NCBI GenBank assembly: GCA_900073065.1
Contig: FJOG01000024.1
Span: 798,973-862,972 of the forward strand
DNA length: 64,000 nt
Direction of reading: 5' to 3'
Source: Phialocephala subalpina
Taxonomy: Eukaryota; Ascomycota; Leotiomycetes; Helotiales; Mollisiaceae
The position numbers were made by a program, and so were the translations under genes. The notes beneath the pieces are model-generated. The model had not been told where the DNA came from. It did no database searches and saw only the letters and a list, made by a program, of their open reading frames with translations. This document shows positions 1-11,785 of this stretch, in pieces (position 1 is the stretch's first letter; the number at the start of each line of letters is the position of its first letter).

Positions 1-2
1 CC

Positions 3-458
3 AACCTACGACACAAACCGGTCATCAGTCCCCGGCGAAAGCTTGACTTTCTTCAACGCAAGCAGGAACATGACAAGGAGAGGGAAGCCAAGAGAGTGAG
101 AGTAACTCTGACGGCCGAACACTATAATTCTCTCGAAGTATCCGCCCCTCTGCTCACGACGATGAAAGACCTAGCCTCCATGTTTTGTCAAGCAAAGAGC
201 ATAGATATCGAGGTGAACCAAAGTACGGTATTCATGTACGATGAGATTCCATACAGCGACTGCGGATTGTCCCTTACATCAACCTTGTATGATTATCCGT
301 ACGAAAAACTTAGAGAATATGAGACTGGATTTGTTCTTTTTCCACGATCCAATTCAGCGTCGCTGTTCGTGCGAGTATATTACTTGTCGCTATACAGACA
401 AGTATCAACAGAGGCTCTAGATAGAGGCCGAATATTGGGGTCTGCGAGATCTGTTTGA
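3..458 (+). CDS. Unrecognised ORF, 5' partial at the window edge
   Basis: A single frame is open from base 3 to a stop at 456-458, about 151 codons, with no ATG early on, so it probably continues from sequence outside the window. The first 30 or so residues are rich in lysine, arginine and glutamate and could be a charged helix. The rest is of mixed composition with no motif I recognise. It could be the last exon of a real gene or a chance open stretch; codon use does not settle this by eye. No function is proposed. Confidence 0.3.
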   Translation, partial: NLRHKPVISPRRKLDFLQRKQEHDKEREAKRVRVTLTAEHYNSLEVSAPLLTTMKDLASMFCQAKSIDIEVNQSTVFMYDEIPYSDCGLSLTSTLYDYPYEKLREYETGFVLFPRSNSASLFVRVYYLSLYRQVSTEALDRGRILGSARSV

Positions 459-2200
459 AGAGAAGTGAGGATAGATGACTGGCAACGAAATTGACGACAT
501 GAAGAAGCTTCGGGGAAGGATCGAGAGGACAGAAGCAAGCGTCATGGGATGTTTTGGAGGACGGTGTACTACAAATATTCTTTGATTTGCTTTACCCTAT
601 GGAGGTACACCACCATTGCTTTGCGCGTATTGCTACCCGCATTTTCATTGCAATGAGAGCACACTCAGCAGTTGATAGGAAGATGGCATCACAATATCTC
701 ACATCCTGATAGACATGTCCGAAATGTGATCTCGGCCTCTGTGAGAAGCATTGTCGATTTTACTTTTGGGCAAACTGTCACCGTGCTGCGCATTGCGCGG
801 TATGGATGGTGTGAGAATTCGCCGAACGCTCACATCAAACACCTGGAAAGTTCGATGTCCTGATGGACTTTTGAGGCGGTACAATGCAAGTCAATGGATA
901 TGGCCCCATGCATTATTCCTTGATGTGGTCGAGAGCTTTGGCAAAGTTGGTGCATTTGCCAGCGCTATGGAATTGTGTAGGTTTTATTCTTCTATTGTAC
1001 TAATCGCCTGCAAGTTCGCAGCAAGCCTCGCAGTGGTGAGTGAGGACGTCGCTTCCTCATTTGATGCCCACCAGAAAGTTCACTAATATCGGGTGACCAG
1101 CACCGCTGAACCTTCCTTCCCTTCACAACGTTCTCTGCCCACAACCCTGCACACCTTCCTCCCTCACAACCACCGGCACCTACCCAAAGTGGACCTCTCT
1201 CGGACCGATCACGTGTCAAACTTCGAGAGCCCAGCCTACCTAGGGCATTCTTGAGAGCATGAAAAGCACTCTCCCTCGACTTGCAAGTCTGAATGGTGTC
1301 TCCGCGGCCCTACTTTAATTCAACCTTCTTCTCTCAAGCTTGGTCAAATCCACGTGATGCTGAATTTGGCCCCACCTTGTTGCGGGTAAAATTTGGACTA
1401 GCGTGCACGTGATAAATTGAGGTGTGCTATAAGACTGACTATTCTAACTCTACAGTGGACAAGTACGCTGAATTTATAGGCCTTAAGGCCCTGTAGGGCC
1501 TTCTAGGGCCTTCTACAGCTTACGTTAACCTGTGGTTCTAGGGCCTTCCACGCCACCAGTGGCGTAGAAGCCTCAGACCACAACACACCTTCCATTGGCA
1601 CGTCGACAAGTTTGGCGAGTCTGCATCTCCTCCACCACCTCTTCTCCCGATCAACATTGCGACGCACTTCTCGGTCTACCTCAATGTCCTGCTCTCGCTT
1701 CAACAATGAACTGGAAAGCTGCACGAATGGAAAGCTTTGTGTACCCCACGCCTTTGTCGGCTCACGACGCGTCGTGAGTCGTGGCGCCAACTCAAGAACC
1801 GGATCGGGATGGGCTCTTGCTGAAGATTCGAACTCTTTTGAGGCTCTCGGCGAGTTTAATCAAGCATTCCATTCGGAGGGTATTCGATAGCCTGATTCTC
1901 AACAGCAGGCGTTCATTGGATTCTTCCATTCTCAGCTGCAACCACGCATACTCAGCCCCCAATGCTGCCATGCACGTTAGCTCCCGGTCACCACAACCAA
2001 TGATCAAAGACATGGCCGACATTTTCCTACAGCCAATATATCCTATCGCAATCGCACTGAATCTTCCCTGTCAGCCTGTCCAACACAGAACCGCCAGCTA
2101 CGCATCTCCGGACATAACCCCTACACTTTCTTTTTCTTTCTCAGTTTCTACTCTCTCGATTTACGCAGCCTCGTGGTATGCCAACGACGAAAGAAAAGCG
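459..2200. other. Intergenic stretch, no supported gene
   Basis: Both strands contain only short overlapping open frames with no recognisable motif. Around 1474-1550 the motif TAGGGCCTT and close variants recur several times in about 75 bases, next to the palindromic GGCCTTAAGGCC. Nothing else stands out. Confidence 0.5.
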
Positions 2201-2698
2201 ATGAAGCACACTGATACAGCCTCGAAACCGAATGCTCTGCAATCACGGATGCTACCGAAGTCTGAAACACATCACGAGAATGAAGACGCGCATGTTGATA
2301 TGCAATTTGCGAAGGATGGCTGCAGTGGTCCAGCCGAATTCGCTGCCAAGCCATGGCTTCATTGTAAGGACTCTACTGACACATATTTAAGTCTGAGATT
2401 CGCGAAGCGCGAACTCTTCAAGCGAAATCTAAAAGGACGAGCCGAGCAGGATCTGGAGCGAGTATTCCGGGAAGAATGTAGGATTAACCAGTTAAAGCCA
2501 GTTTCGGAGCATATGAGAACGGACGAGAGATGTTGAATGAGCTTGGTCAAGCTAGAAAAGGATGGATACTCGAGGTCAAAGGGAATCGAGGATCATATAT
2601 CGCAGAGATCATGAGCCAAGCAGCATACTCACTCACTCCCGCCATTTGGGGATAAATCGGTGCGAAACGTCCAGCAAGATCTAGCCCTGCTTGAAAGA
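2201..2698 (+). pseudogene. Probable frameshifted 5' coding part of the CorA-like gene
   Basis: Coding-like sequence is found directly upstream of the CorA-like gene but in three different frames. From the ATG at 2201 a frame reads a charged, helical stretch (LSLRFAKRELFKRNLKGR) to a stop at 2534-2536. A second frame, from about 2524, continues with EMLNELGQARKGWILEV and stops at about 2655 inside a GGGG run. A third frame then runs without interruption into the CorA-like exon at 2699. No GT-AG pair explains either switch; single-base changes would. My inference is that the ancestral protein started here and the 5' half is now frameshifted, either really or through assembly error. Alternatively these are unrelated open stretches. 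Confidence 0.4.
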
Positions 2699-5616
2699 AT
2701 GACATTTTTCAATGGAAACGAAGACCAGCATCCTTCAGGCTCCGTGCAAGACGTCGTTATTGCTGATGAATGTGGATTCAAGGCGTCTGCGATTTATTTC
2801 GAGAAAGCAGCCTCTGATGGAGGATGGCAGGGGCTATCAATCGATCACCCAGAACTCTTCGTCGGCAGGTTCCCAAACCAACAAATGACAGTACACGATC
2901 TCTTGCGACCAACAAACGAACAATACACAAACCTCCTTAATGAACCATGTCCTGCTGATCAACTGAGATATTTTTACTTCCCTGCAAACAATATGCGTTG
3001 GATCGAGGTAAAGTGTTCAGCCCTCGTGAAATGAATCTTCTGTGGTTGATGGAACCTTAGGCAGCTATGGCTCGTTACTATGATGAGGACGATGGCGATC
3101 ATAGCAAAGTAAAGCGATCGGCAGAAATGTCAAAAGCTGAGAAGCTGCTTTCTCGGGAATTTTGGAGAGGTCAGCTAAAGTATGGTGGTACTGTGGATGC
3201 CCCAGTCCATGCAAGGTATATGAGACCTCAATGCTTCATCATACACGACGGCAAGCATCCCCCTTCCTTATCATCGGGTGACCCCTGATTTGAGTTTCTA
3301 GACAAGCCGGAGGCTTACCAACAGCGCTCTTCGCACATGCGAAGCTCATCCGATAGTCAACGAAGTACCCTAGGTCAAGAATTGAAACCGGCAAATATCT
3401 CTATCTTCGTACGCAGATGAAGCCTACACACGTACTCCAGCTAAAACTTGATAGCTTCCATATTTGCATTGGGAGTTGAACAGTCGAAGAGAAAGGATGA
3501 CAAAAGTAATCAAAGATACGACACGCAAAGGAAGCTTCACTGCTTGGGATTCGGAGAAGCAAGAGGGTCATCCCAAACAAGATATTTTCTCAATTATTCA
3601 GGCCAATCGACCCCAGATTAAGAGGTGTACAATTCTATTGCCTATGATAGACTGTCAGTTGACACAATAAGGATATCAAACTTGGGACGATACCTTCTTA
3701 CCGTGGCGAAGATCGCCGACGCAATGGATTGCGAGGCAGACGAGCGGCTCCTGCGCGATAATCTCTTGCACGATCCTCCGCTGCTTGTTCGGCGCACACT
3801 CGACCAGTCACACTTATCAAGTGTAGAGGATACGGCAACTCGTGACCGTGCTCAAGTTGTGTATCGAGAGACAAGAGAAGGTCGAAGTCTGCACTCACGC
3901 TCTACACGGGTTCTAATGGTCGACCAGTTATGGCTCTGGATTCTGGACAACAGTAAGTTCACCTAAGACCACAATTTCATTTTCTTGGATAGTTCCAGAA
4001 ACATTTTGGCGAGGAACGGCGTCGCCTTTCGTTGGTCAAATGGTACATTTCAGCTCCGTAAGTGCTCTACATCGGCCTGGAAAGGCTGGGAGATTGCTAC
4101 ATTAGCCAGATCATATCCTCTTTGACATGCCAATATTGACTTTTAGATACCATCTTAACCTCATTTCCAAAGAGATGGGGCAGGAACCAAACCGATTCGT
4201 CCGATGTACATAAGAGTCTGGGGGAAAGGCTGACACCACTACCAACGGTCGAGATTCAATCGATACATGATTTAGGTACGTCTTCCAGACAACGTTGAGG
4301 CTTTGGTGATTTGAAGGTTCGCGCTGAATCTTCCAGCGCTCATGATTATCGATCAATGCTCCCGAGTGTTTTTCGACCGGACCAAGCCATTTGACCAAAG
4401 GCCAGAGGTACTCGACCTTTTCGCTTCTGCTATTAGCAATGTTGTATGAGCCCTAACGTCACATCTCCTATAAATCTGTTAATGTTGGATAGGCAGAGCA
4501 CACAAGCATTGCGAATGAGAGTTTTTGGCGAAACACGGCACTGTGTGAAACTTTTTCCGGTGTCGACGATCTAGACGTCGACCGCGAGTTCTCATATCTT
4601 GGTATCAACCCGGAGGGTCGGATATTTCGCGAAGCCCAGGATATTGCAGAGGAACTTCAGATTATGATCAGCATCTACGATCAGCAAGTCCGTGTTGTCA
4701 GCGCATTTAGAAGCACTCTCAGGCAACTGAACGGCGAACCTAAAGACGACGACGATGTTCCAATGACACTTAAAGAGAATTCTTGCTACCTTACAGGAAG
4801 CTCGGCACCCGCGTCCTCGCCAGGAGATACCGAACCAGACTCCCAAGATTATCCCCACGACAACTGTCAACAGGTCTAACGAATTATTGGAGTCACTTCG
4901 TACGAGGAAAGAGGAGCTTCGAGAGCTAGAAGACACTATTCTACGACTGTGTCAGCAAGTAAGTAGCTTCCGCACTCTTCATATTTTAGTCTAACACGAG
5001 GCGGTTACAAGATCAGCTGGCGCTGAAGCAACAGCATGCAGGCATCGTTGAGGCAAAAGCATCCCTGAAGAATGCGGCAGACACCGCGAGGCAATCTCGT
5101 GCAATCTTAGCGTTCACAGTCGTGACGATATTCTTTGTAGGTGACCTTCATGATGAGGCTTCAGTCACAAGCTGAATTTGTCCTCAGCTACCCCTGGGAT
5201 TTCTCGCCTCTTTCTTCGGTATGAATAACCAGGAAATCAACAACTCTTCTTGGATGACTTTGAGTGAGCAGCTGAAATATCTATGTAAGAGAAGGCAAAT
5301 GTTGTCCCAGCTTTGGCTTTCTGACACGCTCTTCCCAGTCGGTATCACCATAGCGGTCTTTGTCATCGTGATGCCAGTAGCATTCAGCCCTACCGTCTCT
5401 AGCTGGGCCCGAGCGACGATCACCATCTTCATCGAAATCCCGTTCCTTTTCGTCGCCGAATATACTGGAATCCGAGCCTTGTGGAGACATTATTCCGTAA
5501 ACCACAAAGCAGGCAGAAGGCTAGTCAACATCGGCTTGATCATATTTCCGAAAGACCTAAGCGCAAGACGGAAAAGAGGAGACAAATATCGGTGGAGGAG
5601 TCGAGAAGCCGAATAA
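2699..5616 (+). CDS. CorA-like magnesium transporter family protein, 12 exons
   Basis: Fungal protein with a C-terminal CorA-type domain, expected in a membrane and possibly moving divalent cations. Exons that join in frame: 2699-3007, 3061-3250, 3302-3408, 3455-3624, 3672-3952, 4147-4275, 4337-4443, 4493-4756, 4797-4958, 5017-5136, 5188-5284, 5339-5616, giving 737 residues. The middle part carries motifs shared by this fungal family (RYFYFPANNMRW, PYLHWEL, RRTLDQ, VLMVDQLWLWILD, LTSFPKRWGRN). A coiled region is followed by LPLGFLASFFGMN, the first membrane helix with the CorA GMN signature at about residues 624-626, then a second hydrophobic helix. Oddities are a GC-AG intron (3251-3301) and a 40-bp intron with a weak donor (4757-4796). 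The start at 2699 is provisional because coding-like sequence lies upstream. A different last splice could extend the C-terminus to 5750. Transport activity is not shown; many such fungal proteins have unknown roles. Confidence 0.75.
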
Positions 5617-6071
5617 GAGAAGACATCCGTTGGCGCGAGGAACGGCTTCGACAACGACAACCAAGAACTTCGAAATCGGTGCCATCATTGATGCAGAGAA
5701 TTCGTACTGCTCGAACTATTGACGAGGAACAAGGTTCTGGGCTGCCATAGGTTCATAGCTATTAAGGTGTAGCACGTGATCCAGTTGATATTCACATTTG
5801 GAGGGTCTTCTTCTCAATTATATTGGCCATAACATGCAGCCAGGCCTGTATAATAAATTGAAGGATCTCAAAACGGCTCGCACCACACGATTTTGTTGCG
5901 AGACCTTGATTGTTTCGCGTCGCAAGAAACTTTCAAGTTGACCTACGTCATGCACCGCCACATCTAGGACATCGAGTCCATGGAAACTTCCCAACTTGAA
6001 ATCTTCAGGATTCCCTTCCTGATTCCTTCCAAGGTTGCTCGCCGTTATTCTCAATTATCGAACAACCTACG

Positions 6072-6590
6072 ATGGCATCAGCACTCCTCACCATCCTGCA
6101 CACTCTCCAAGCCGCCTTCGCTGGGTACAACCTCTACCTAGCCTCAATCTCCATCCGCAACCTCCAGAAATACGAGGATGCCACCAAGACAGCAGCGAAG
6201 TACTCAAACATCGCCGAATCTCAACTTTGGAAGACCAGATACACGCAAGCTAGTGGGACTCTTACTGTACCCCTCAAAAACCACCTTCATATCACGTGCC
6301 GTCGAGCTAATCAATGTTAATAGGTATTATTCACCTTCTTGAGCTCCTCATACCTCATCGCCAGCTCAAGAGGGACAGCCAAGAATCTCGCCGTAACCGG
6401 GCTGAATATCGCGGCACTGATAGCTGCACGGGAGCATGTGGGCAATTTCTGGAAGCGGAAGGCGAAGATCCCTCTCCCAAAAACTGGCGACTACAATGAA
6501 GCAATTGGGAAGACGCAGGAAATTCGACTAAATATGACGTACTTGATCGCGAGCTGGGCTGCTTTGGGCTTACTGGGGTTGATTTTCTGA
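6072..6590 (+). CDS. Small multi-spanning membrane protein, function unknown
   Basis: Two exons, 6072-6266 and 6324-6590, joined over a 57-bp GTACCC...TAATAG intron, encode 153 residues. Hydrophobic segments are at the N-terminus (ALLTILHTLQAAFAGYNLYLAS), just after the splice (VLFTFLSSSYLIA), at NLAVTGLNIAALIAA, and at the C-terminus (LIASWAALGLLGLIF), so three or four membrane helices are likely. The join restores a continuous hydrophobic helix, which supports the intron. I do not recognise a family. It converges with the monooxygenase gene, with about 170 bases between the stops. Confidence 0.6.
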
Positions 6591-6762
6591 GGTACGGTGA
6601 TGATGTGTGAGATAGTGTTTCTTTAGGACTCTCGTGGATGGGAGGAATAGCATAGGTATGGAGTTTAGTATCAAAATTGACAGTGTTTCTACTCAGGCGT
6701 CCTCGAGTACTTGCGAAGCAGCTCCACTTCCGATGATGGATTGAAACTCTCGCCCTTCAGCC

Positions 6763-8670
6763 TCAAATCTTCGACTCGTCCATATAATACGCCAGCTCAC
6801 CAAACCCGTCCTTGTCATGCAGACTCTGTCCATTACCCAACCACCGGAAAACATTCTCACTCCTCGACACAACATCAAAATGCTCGTCACCAATATTCTC
6901 CAAGACATCCTTGAAGTGTAAGATCGTTCCAGCATAAGTCCCAGTCACAATACCCGTCTCCTTCCCATTCTTATACCACGAGCGACAATTATCCGCCCAC
7001 ACCGTGCGCTTCAAGAATTCCTGCGAATACTCATTGAAGTCCGCAACTGATTGGGACTTCGGCGTGATGGACTTGATATCCTGTGTAGCGATTTTCTTGG
7101 CCCAGCGAAGAACATAATCGCTTACCCAAGACACCTGACTCAGGACAGAACCGTGCGAGATGACAGCGTTAGGACCATTGTATATGAAATAATTGGGCAT
7201 CGAATCAACCTGGACCGAGAAGAAAGCATCAGGATTCACTTTCCATCGCTCATCAAGTGTCGCGCCGTCCAATCCTACCAATTTCCACGGTGGGACGAAC
7301 GAGGTGTCGAAACCGGTTGCGCAGACGATCATGTCGAATTCTTCTTCTTTTCTGTCTTCAGTCAAAATACCCTTCTCTGTGATGGCTTCAATGGGCGACC
7401 AGACGATTGAGGCATTTTTTTGCTGCAAGGCTTCGAGATAGCCATCGCCTGGTGAAAGGCGACGACATCCGGGGTGGAAGCCTGGTATCATCTTCGATGA
7501 CATGTCGGGGTGGTTCTTGAGGATGTCGAGCATTTGTTGTTTGCATGCTGCTTCTAGACCTTGTTGAAATGGATGGCCGGTTTTCATGCCGAAGAAGAAG
7601 CCGTTTACACTAGGGAGTCAAGTGAGCGAGTGCTTCGCCGGACTGGGAACGGGGACTCACGATGCTTCAAGCTCCTTGCGAAGCGCGAAATGGGTCTTGG
7701 GGTCCTCTCTAAATTGCTTCTTCTCTCCCTCAGAATACTCGAAATTCTTCCCATCTCTTGCTTTGTCTGCACAGAAGTTGATGGATATCCACGTCGGGCC
7801 TCGGACGTAGTTGGTCAACTTGGCAACTTTTGGCTCCATTGCCGGAACAACCTGAAGTCCAGACGATCCATTGCCGATTACTGCAACTTTCTTGCCCTCC
7901 CAGTTGTACGTGTCGTCCCTGTCATGTCCATCAGAGAAGGGTCACGTATGCTAACTTGAGGATGGTTACCGCTCACCAATTCGCACTATGCACAAGCTTC
8001 CCTTTAAAGTCTTCCAAGCCTTGAATTTTGGGCCATTTCCACTTGCTATGCATCATGGTCAGTACACAATCGAACCTTTAAAATTCGAAGTGACTGACTT
8101 GAGAAAGCCAGATCCGTTGACCAATATATGGGCTTCGTCCTCCTCAACACGACCATTAATCTCGACCTTGATTTTCCATTTACCCACCTCGTCATCCCAA
8201 ACTGTTTCAAGCACCTTGGAGTTCAATTGCACATTCTTGGTTAAGTTATACTTCTCTGCGGTCCGTTTGATGTATGCGTGAATCTCCGGAGCCGGAGAGT
8301 AAAATTTCGACCAATCTGGATTGGGTTCGAAAAGGAAGGCGTATGCATCTTGGCGACAGTCAGCTTTCTGTCTCACAAACCTATTCTGGCATTGCTCACG
8401 AGATGGAATGTCGCAAGCGGCTCCAGGGTAGGTGTTCTCATACCAGGTCCCTCCAATGTCTGCGTTCTTTTCGTATATGGTGAGATAGATGTCGTTTTCT
8501 AGTTTGTGTTCGTGTTGGATCTTGTGTGCGAGTGTCAGTCCTGAGAATCCGGCGCCGACACAGACGATTTTGAGTTTTCTGCGCGTCAATATTGGTTGTT
8601 CTAAGATTGTGAACTTGCTGGCAGCTGGCTGAGCGTCCCCATTAATGGTACTTTCCATTACAGACGGCAT
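6763..8670 (-). CDS. Flavin-containing Baeyer-Villiger type monooxygenase
   Basis: Class B flavoprotein monooxygenase using FAD, NADPH and O2, probably on a ketone or related small molecule. Minus-strand exons 8400-8670, 8099-8348, 7977-8045, 7661-7918 and 6763-7609 join in frame to 564 residues, with four introns of 51-58 bp. The N-terminal Rossmann motif VCVGAGFSGL binds FAD. The Baeyer-Villiger fingerprint FxGxxxHxxxW is intact as FKGKLVHSANW (about residues 187-197). A second Rossmann motif, VIGNGSSG, follows for NADPH. The later CATGFD motif is typical of these enzymes. The fingerprint is split across an exon junction, so the join is well supported. The start is the first ATG giving a short leader before the FAD domain. 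Closest expected relatives are fungal steroid or cyclohexanone monooxygenase-like proteins; the substrate cannot be told. No other biosynthetic genes are adjacent. Confidence 0.9.
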
Positions 8671-11352
8671 GTTGATGTGTTCGTTTTTTTTCGCGAAATG
8701 AAATTCAGTTGTGAGACTAGGGAGACGAAGAAAAAGAAATTCAGTGAGATCGAGGAGGTCTTTTAAGGTGATACATGCAGAAGTTTCTGACTCTCTTCTT
8801 ACGCCCTTCGATGTGGTTGCATTCGGCCTTCTGTCAATCGTTGGCAGCGATCTGCAATATTCTATCCATTCGGACATATCGAATGTTGCTACATACTCTC
8901 AAGGGTTGCTGCAGCAGCTCCTCCCTTCCAACCTATGACCACACAACGCGAAACCGAAGAAAGCTTGTTTCTCCACTCCCGGTGTCTGGGGCAATTAGCC
9001 GAGTGGACAATATGCAGAGGCCTGTCCTGCAGAGCAGCACAGTGGAGAAGTTCGGATGAAGTTCGGATGTCAGCACCGTTGTCTCCCCATAATTCGCTAC
9101 GAATTCGTATTGTGGCTCCAATGAACTGCATTCTATTCTAGGAGTCCATCCTTGGAGTTCATCATGTTTGCTGCATGTGTCAAGCAATACATGTCGGGCT
9201 CGATGTCTGAGGTGGGGTTTACGCAGACTCGCCGAGAAAGGGGTTTCGCTTGCCAAGCGAGGTGGATGGACAGGAGAGAAGCCTCCGGCATAAGATCTCC
9301 TTCAAATTCACGCGTATACACTCACAAGTACGCGCAAGAAGTGAAACTAGGCTTTAAAGATCAAACTCTTGGGTTTGTAATGGCAGAGACCAAGACTGGA
9401 CGCTTACATAATCTCGAAAGTTCGAGTAATGTTGCTCTAAATGTACGTTCTTGGTGTAATTTTCTTCGGCCTGAAAATCTCTAGGTGAATGTCTGACCTT
9501 GAGCTCGCCTTTTGTTTCAGCCCAGGTAAAATCTCCACAATTCGTTTCCCATTGAGGGGCAGCTGAATAATAACGTCGCTGGTCTGAAACAAGTCTGCTA
9601 AATTCAGTGTGATCACGCTCCCGATCCAATGCGGGTTTCCATTATTGAGGCAACTCTGCTAAGGCTCCACGATTATTCTGAAAAATGATATGTCTAGAAT
9701 CCCAGCTATTATTTTGGGCTAACATCGTTCCTCGGACATCTACTCTACCCGCCCCGCTCTGCTCACGATATCGGCTCGACTCACCAACCAACCTGGGCCC
9801 AGAGACATTACAATGGGTCCTCTTTCAGTCGCAGATATCGAAACTTGTACTGAGACCTACAAGGAGATACTTTACATCTCGAACGGTGGGATTCGTCGAA
9901 CCTTTCTTGACATGAAGCTGGAGAACAGCGTGGATGGGTTGGACGACTCTGGCATGAGGCTGCTTCATTGTCCCCCGGCCCCACGGGAAATAAGATTCTT
10001 ACATCGGCTCGAATCAACTCTTCTGATCCAGAAAAGGAGATTATAAACGGGACCAAGATACTCAGCTTACCTCATACAGATTCAGGAGACAGGTATCATA
10101 GCACATGTATCGATCGAATGCTGCGATCAATGAGACGTTCTTGAGGAGATGAAAGACTTACACCTGATTCTCCTGTACCCCGAGCTGGAACCGATGCTAC
10201 GGAAGATCTTGAATGAACATGATCCTGGTTATTATAACAAGAAGGGCTTCGTGTACCAACTTGCGGTCACGACTCAGCCTCACTATGGAGCAGGTTCTAT
10301 GAACTTCTCTCCCACTGAGTATACTCGCGCGTCGAGGAGACGAGTGGGGAGGCAGAGATATTATCACAAGGATCACTAGAATCTGTAGAGAGATCTTCAG
10401 GGAAAAAGTGGGCCATTTGAACGACCCATCCCGAGAGCAACGATACCACGCCAACACTTCCCTTCCTCTGGTTCAGTCGAGAACGAAGACTTCGAAGCGA
10501 CGAATTAAACTTTAGTCCCCAAGATATTTATTCTGCCAGTCCACCTTCGTCATTGCTTATCGGGTGAAGGCATTTACGATGCAAGGAATGACCTGTTCAC
10601 GACACAGCTATTCCTTATAGCACGCCAGTGTGGCAAGTGGGAAGGAGAGCAGGCACCTGGCAAACTTTTTGATCTCTCGGCTGAAATCTTTGAGAAAGCG
10701 ATCCCACATATTTGTAGGCGAGGTCAAGATCAGGGAAACATTATGTGAGTCAAGGTAAGATTACCTCAAAGCACATTTATCTGTCAGATGGTTGGGATCA
10801 CGAGATATGGCACCATAGGGCCCGTTTAGGCATAGTTCAGGGGTACTCCCCTATCATGTATATATAGCCTGCCAGAACCCCCTTTTATCATCACTGGCGA
10901 TTGACCTGGCTTCAGACAATCAAAGACTAGCTCTGTCACACCGAAGCCGAAGAAATTGTGGAGATGCGATGGGCTACGTATGCTCTAGCAAGCTTCAAAT
11001 ATCTCCCTCGAGATTTTCGGGACGAGGCTGTGATCGATAAGGCGGTGAAGGCAGAGATGGGAAATGTATCGGACTGCAAAACAGAAATGTTCCTGGGAAA
11101 GTCCTCTTAGATTGCGACTCAAGAGAAACCTCGAGCTTAGTGCTAGAAGACGATGGTGAAGTAAGAAATTAAAAGGGGTATGATGTCGATAAGGCTGATG
11201 AGAACTGAACAAAGGAATTCTGAATGGAGACGGGGATTGGTCAGGGGTACTTTGCAATAGAGAAACGAAAGCACAAAGTCCAGCGTCAACGTTCGTAATG
11301 CTTCTCAATTCGCTTCTCATAGCAAGCATCAGGAAGTGGGACATTAAGCAGG
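8671..11352. other. Gene-poor region with a possible gene remnant
   Basis: No complete gene is visible. Plus-strand frames at 9813-10046 and 10149-10379 are short and lack motifs. From about 10503 to 10747 a plus frame without an ATG reads a protein-like stretch (GEGIYDARNDLFTTQLFLIA, then GKWEGEQAPGKLFDLSAEIF) ending in TGA. That composition is unlike random DNA here and suggests one exon of a decayed or unrecognised gene. I see no matching exons on either side. Confidence 0.35.
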
Positions 11353-11785
11353 TCAGAAAGTCCAGTCTTGTTTTGATATTTTATTTAAATGCCTCGCCTG
11401 GGTATTTTCTCCAGCTCTCCGGCTTTCTGACACCTCTACCAAAACATTCAGTGACCAAATGTAGGGACAGCTAGTTCCTCCGCAAAAATACTCGTCCCCG
11501 ACCTTGTGGCATGAGCAACCTCTCTTCATTAGATCCCCCATTGCATCAAAAGCTAGATCGCGAGGGCACCGCAGACTATCACCTGTTGTTAGGAGTCTCT
11601 CTCTCGGCGACTTATTGAAAATTGGAAAGGGTGGTGATATGCTATGGAATAATAGAAAAGAGGTTCAACGTACCATATTCATCGCCGACTTTGTGGCATG
11701 AACAGCCCCGCTCCGTAAGGTTTGGGGCTGGAGAGGCGAGTGCAAGACCAAGGATAGAGGAGAGGAGGAGGATTGAGAATTTCAT
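11353..11785 (-). CDS. Small secreted protein with a duplicated cysteine motif
   Basis: Two exons on the minus strand (11674-11785 and 11353-11582) join in frame over a 91-bp GTACGT...CAACAG intron to give 113 residues. The N-terminus MKFSILLLSSILGLALA is a clear signal peptide, so the product is probably secreted. The 11-residue motif RGCSCHKVGDEY (12 counting the arginine) occurs twice, once per exon, about 30 residues apart. The second copy follows a dibasic KR, a possible Kex2-type cleavage site, and continues FCGGTSCPYIW with two more cysteines. The two DNA copies of the CSCHKVGDEY part differ at five positions, all synonymous. The C-terminal tail is charged and may be misannotated if a further intron exists. 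I do not recognise a family; a secreted effector or processed peptide precursor is possible but unproven. Confidence 0.6.

Noticed and set aside
8310..8340. GGTTCGAAA resembling a tRNA B-box
   Set aside because: It lies inside the coding exon of the monooxygenase and has no matching cloverleaf arms.
6072..8670. Secondary-metabolite cluster around the monooxygenase
   Set aside because: No synthase, transferase or regulator gene lies nearby.
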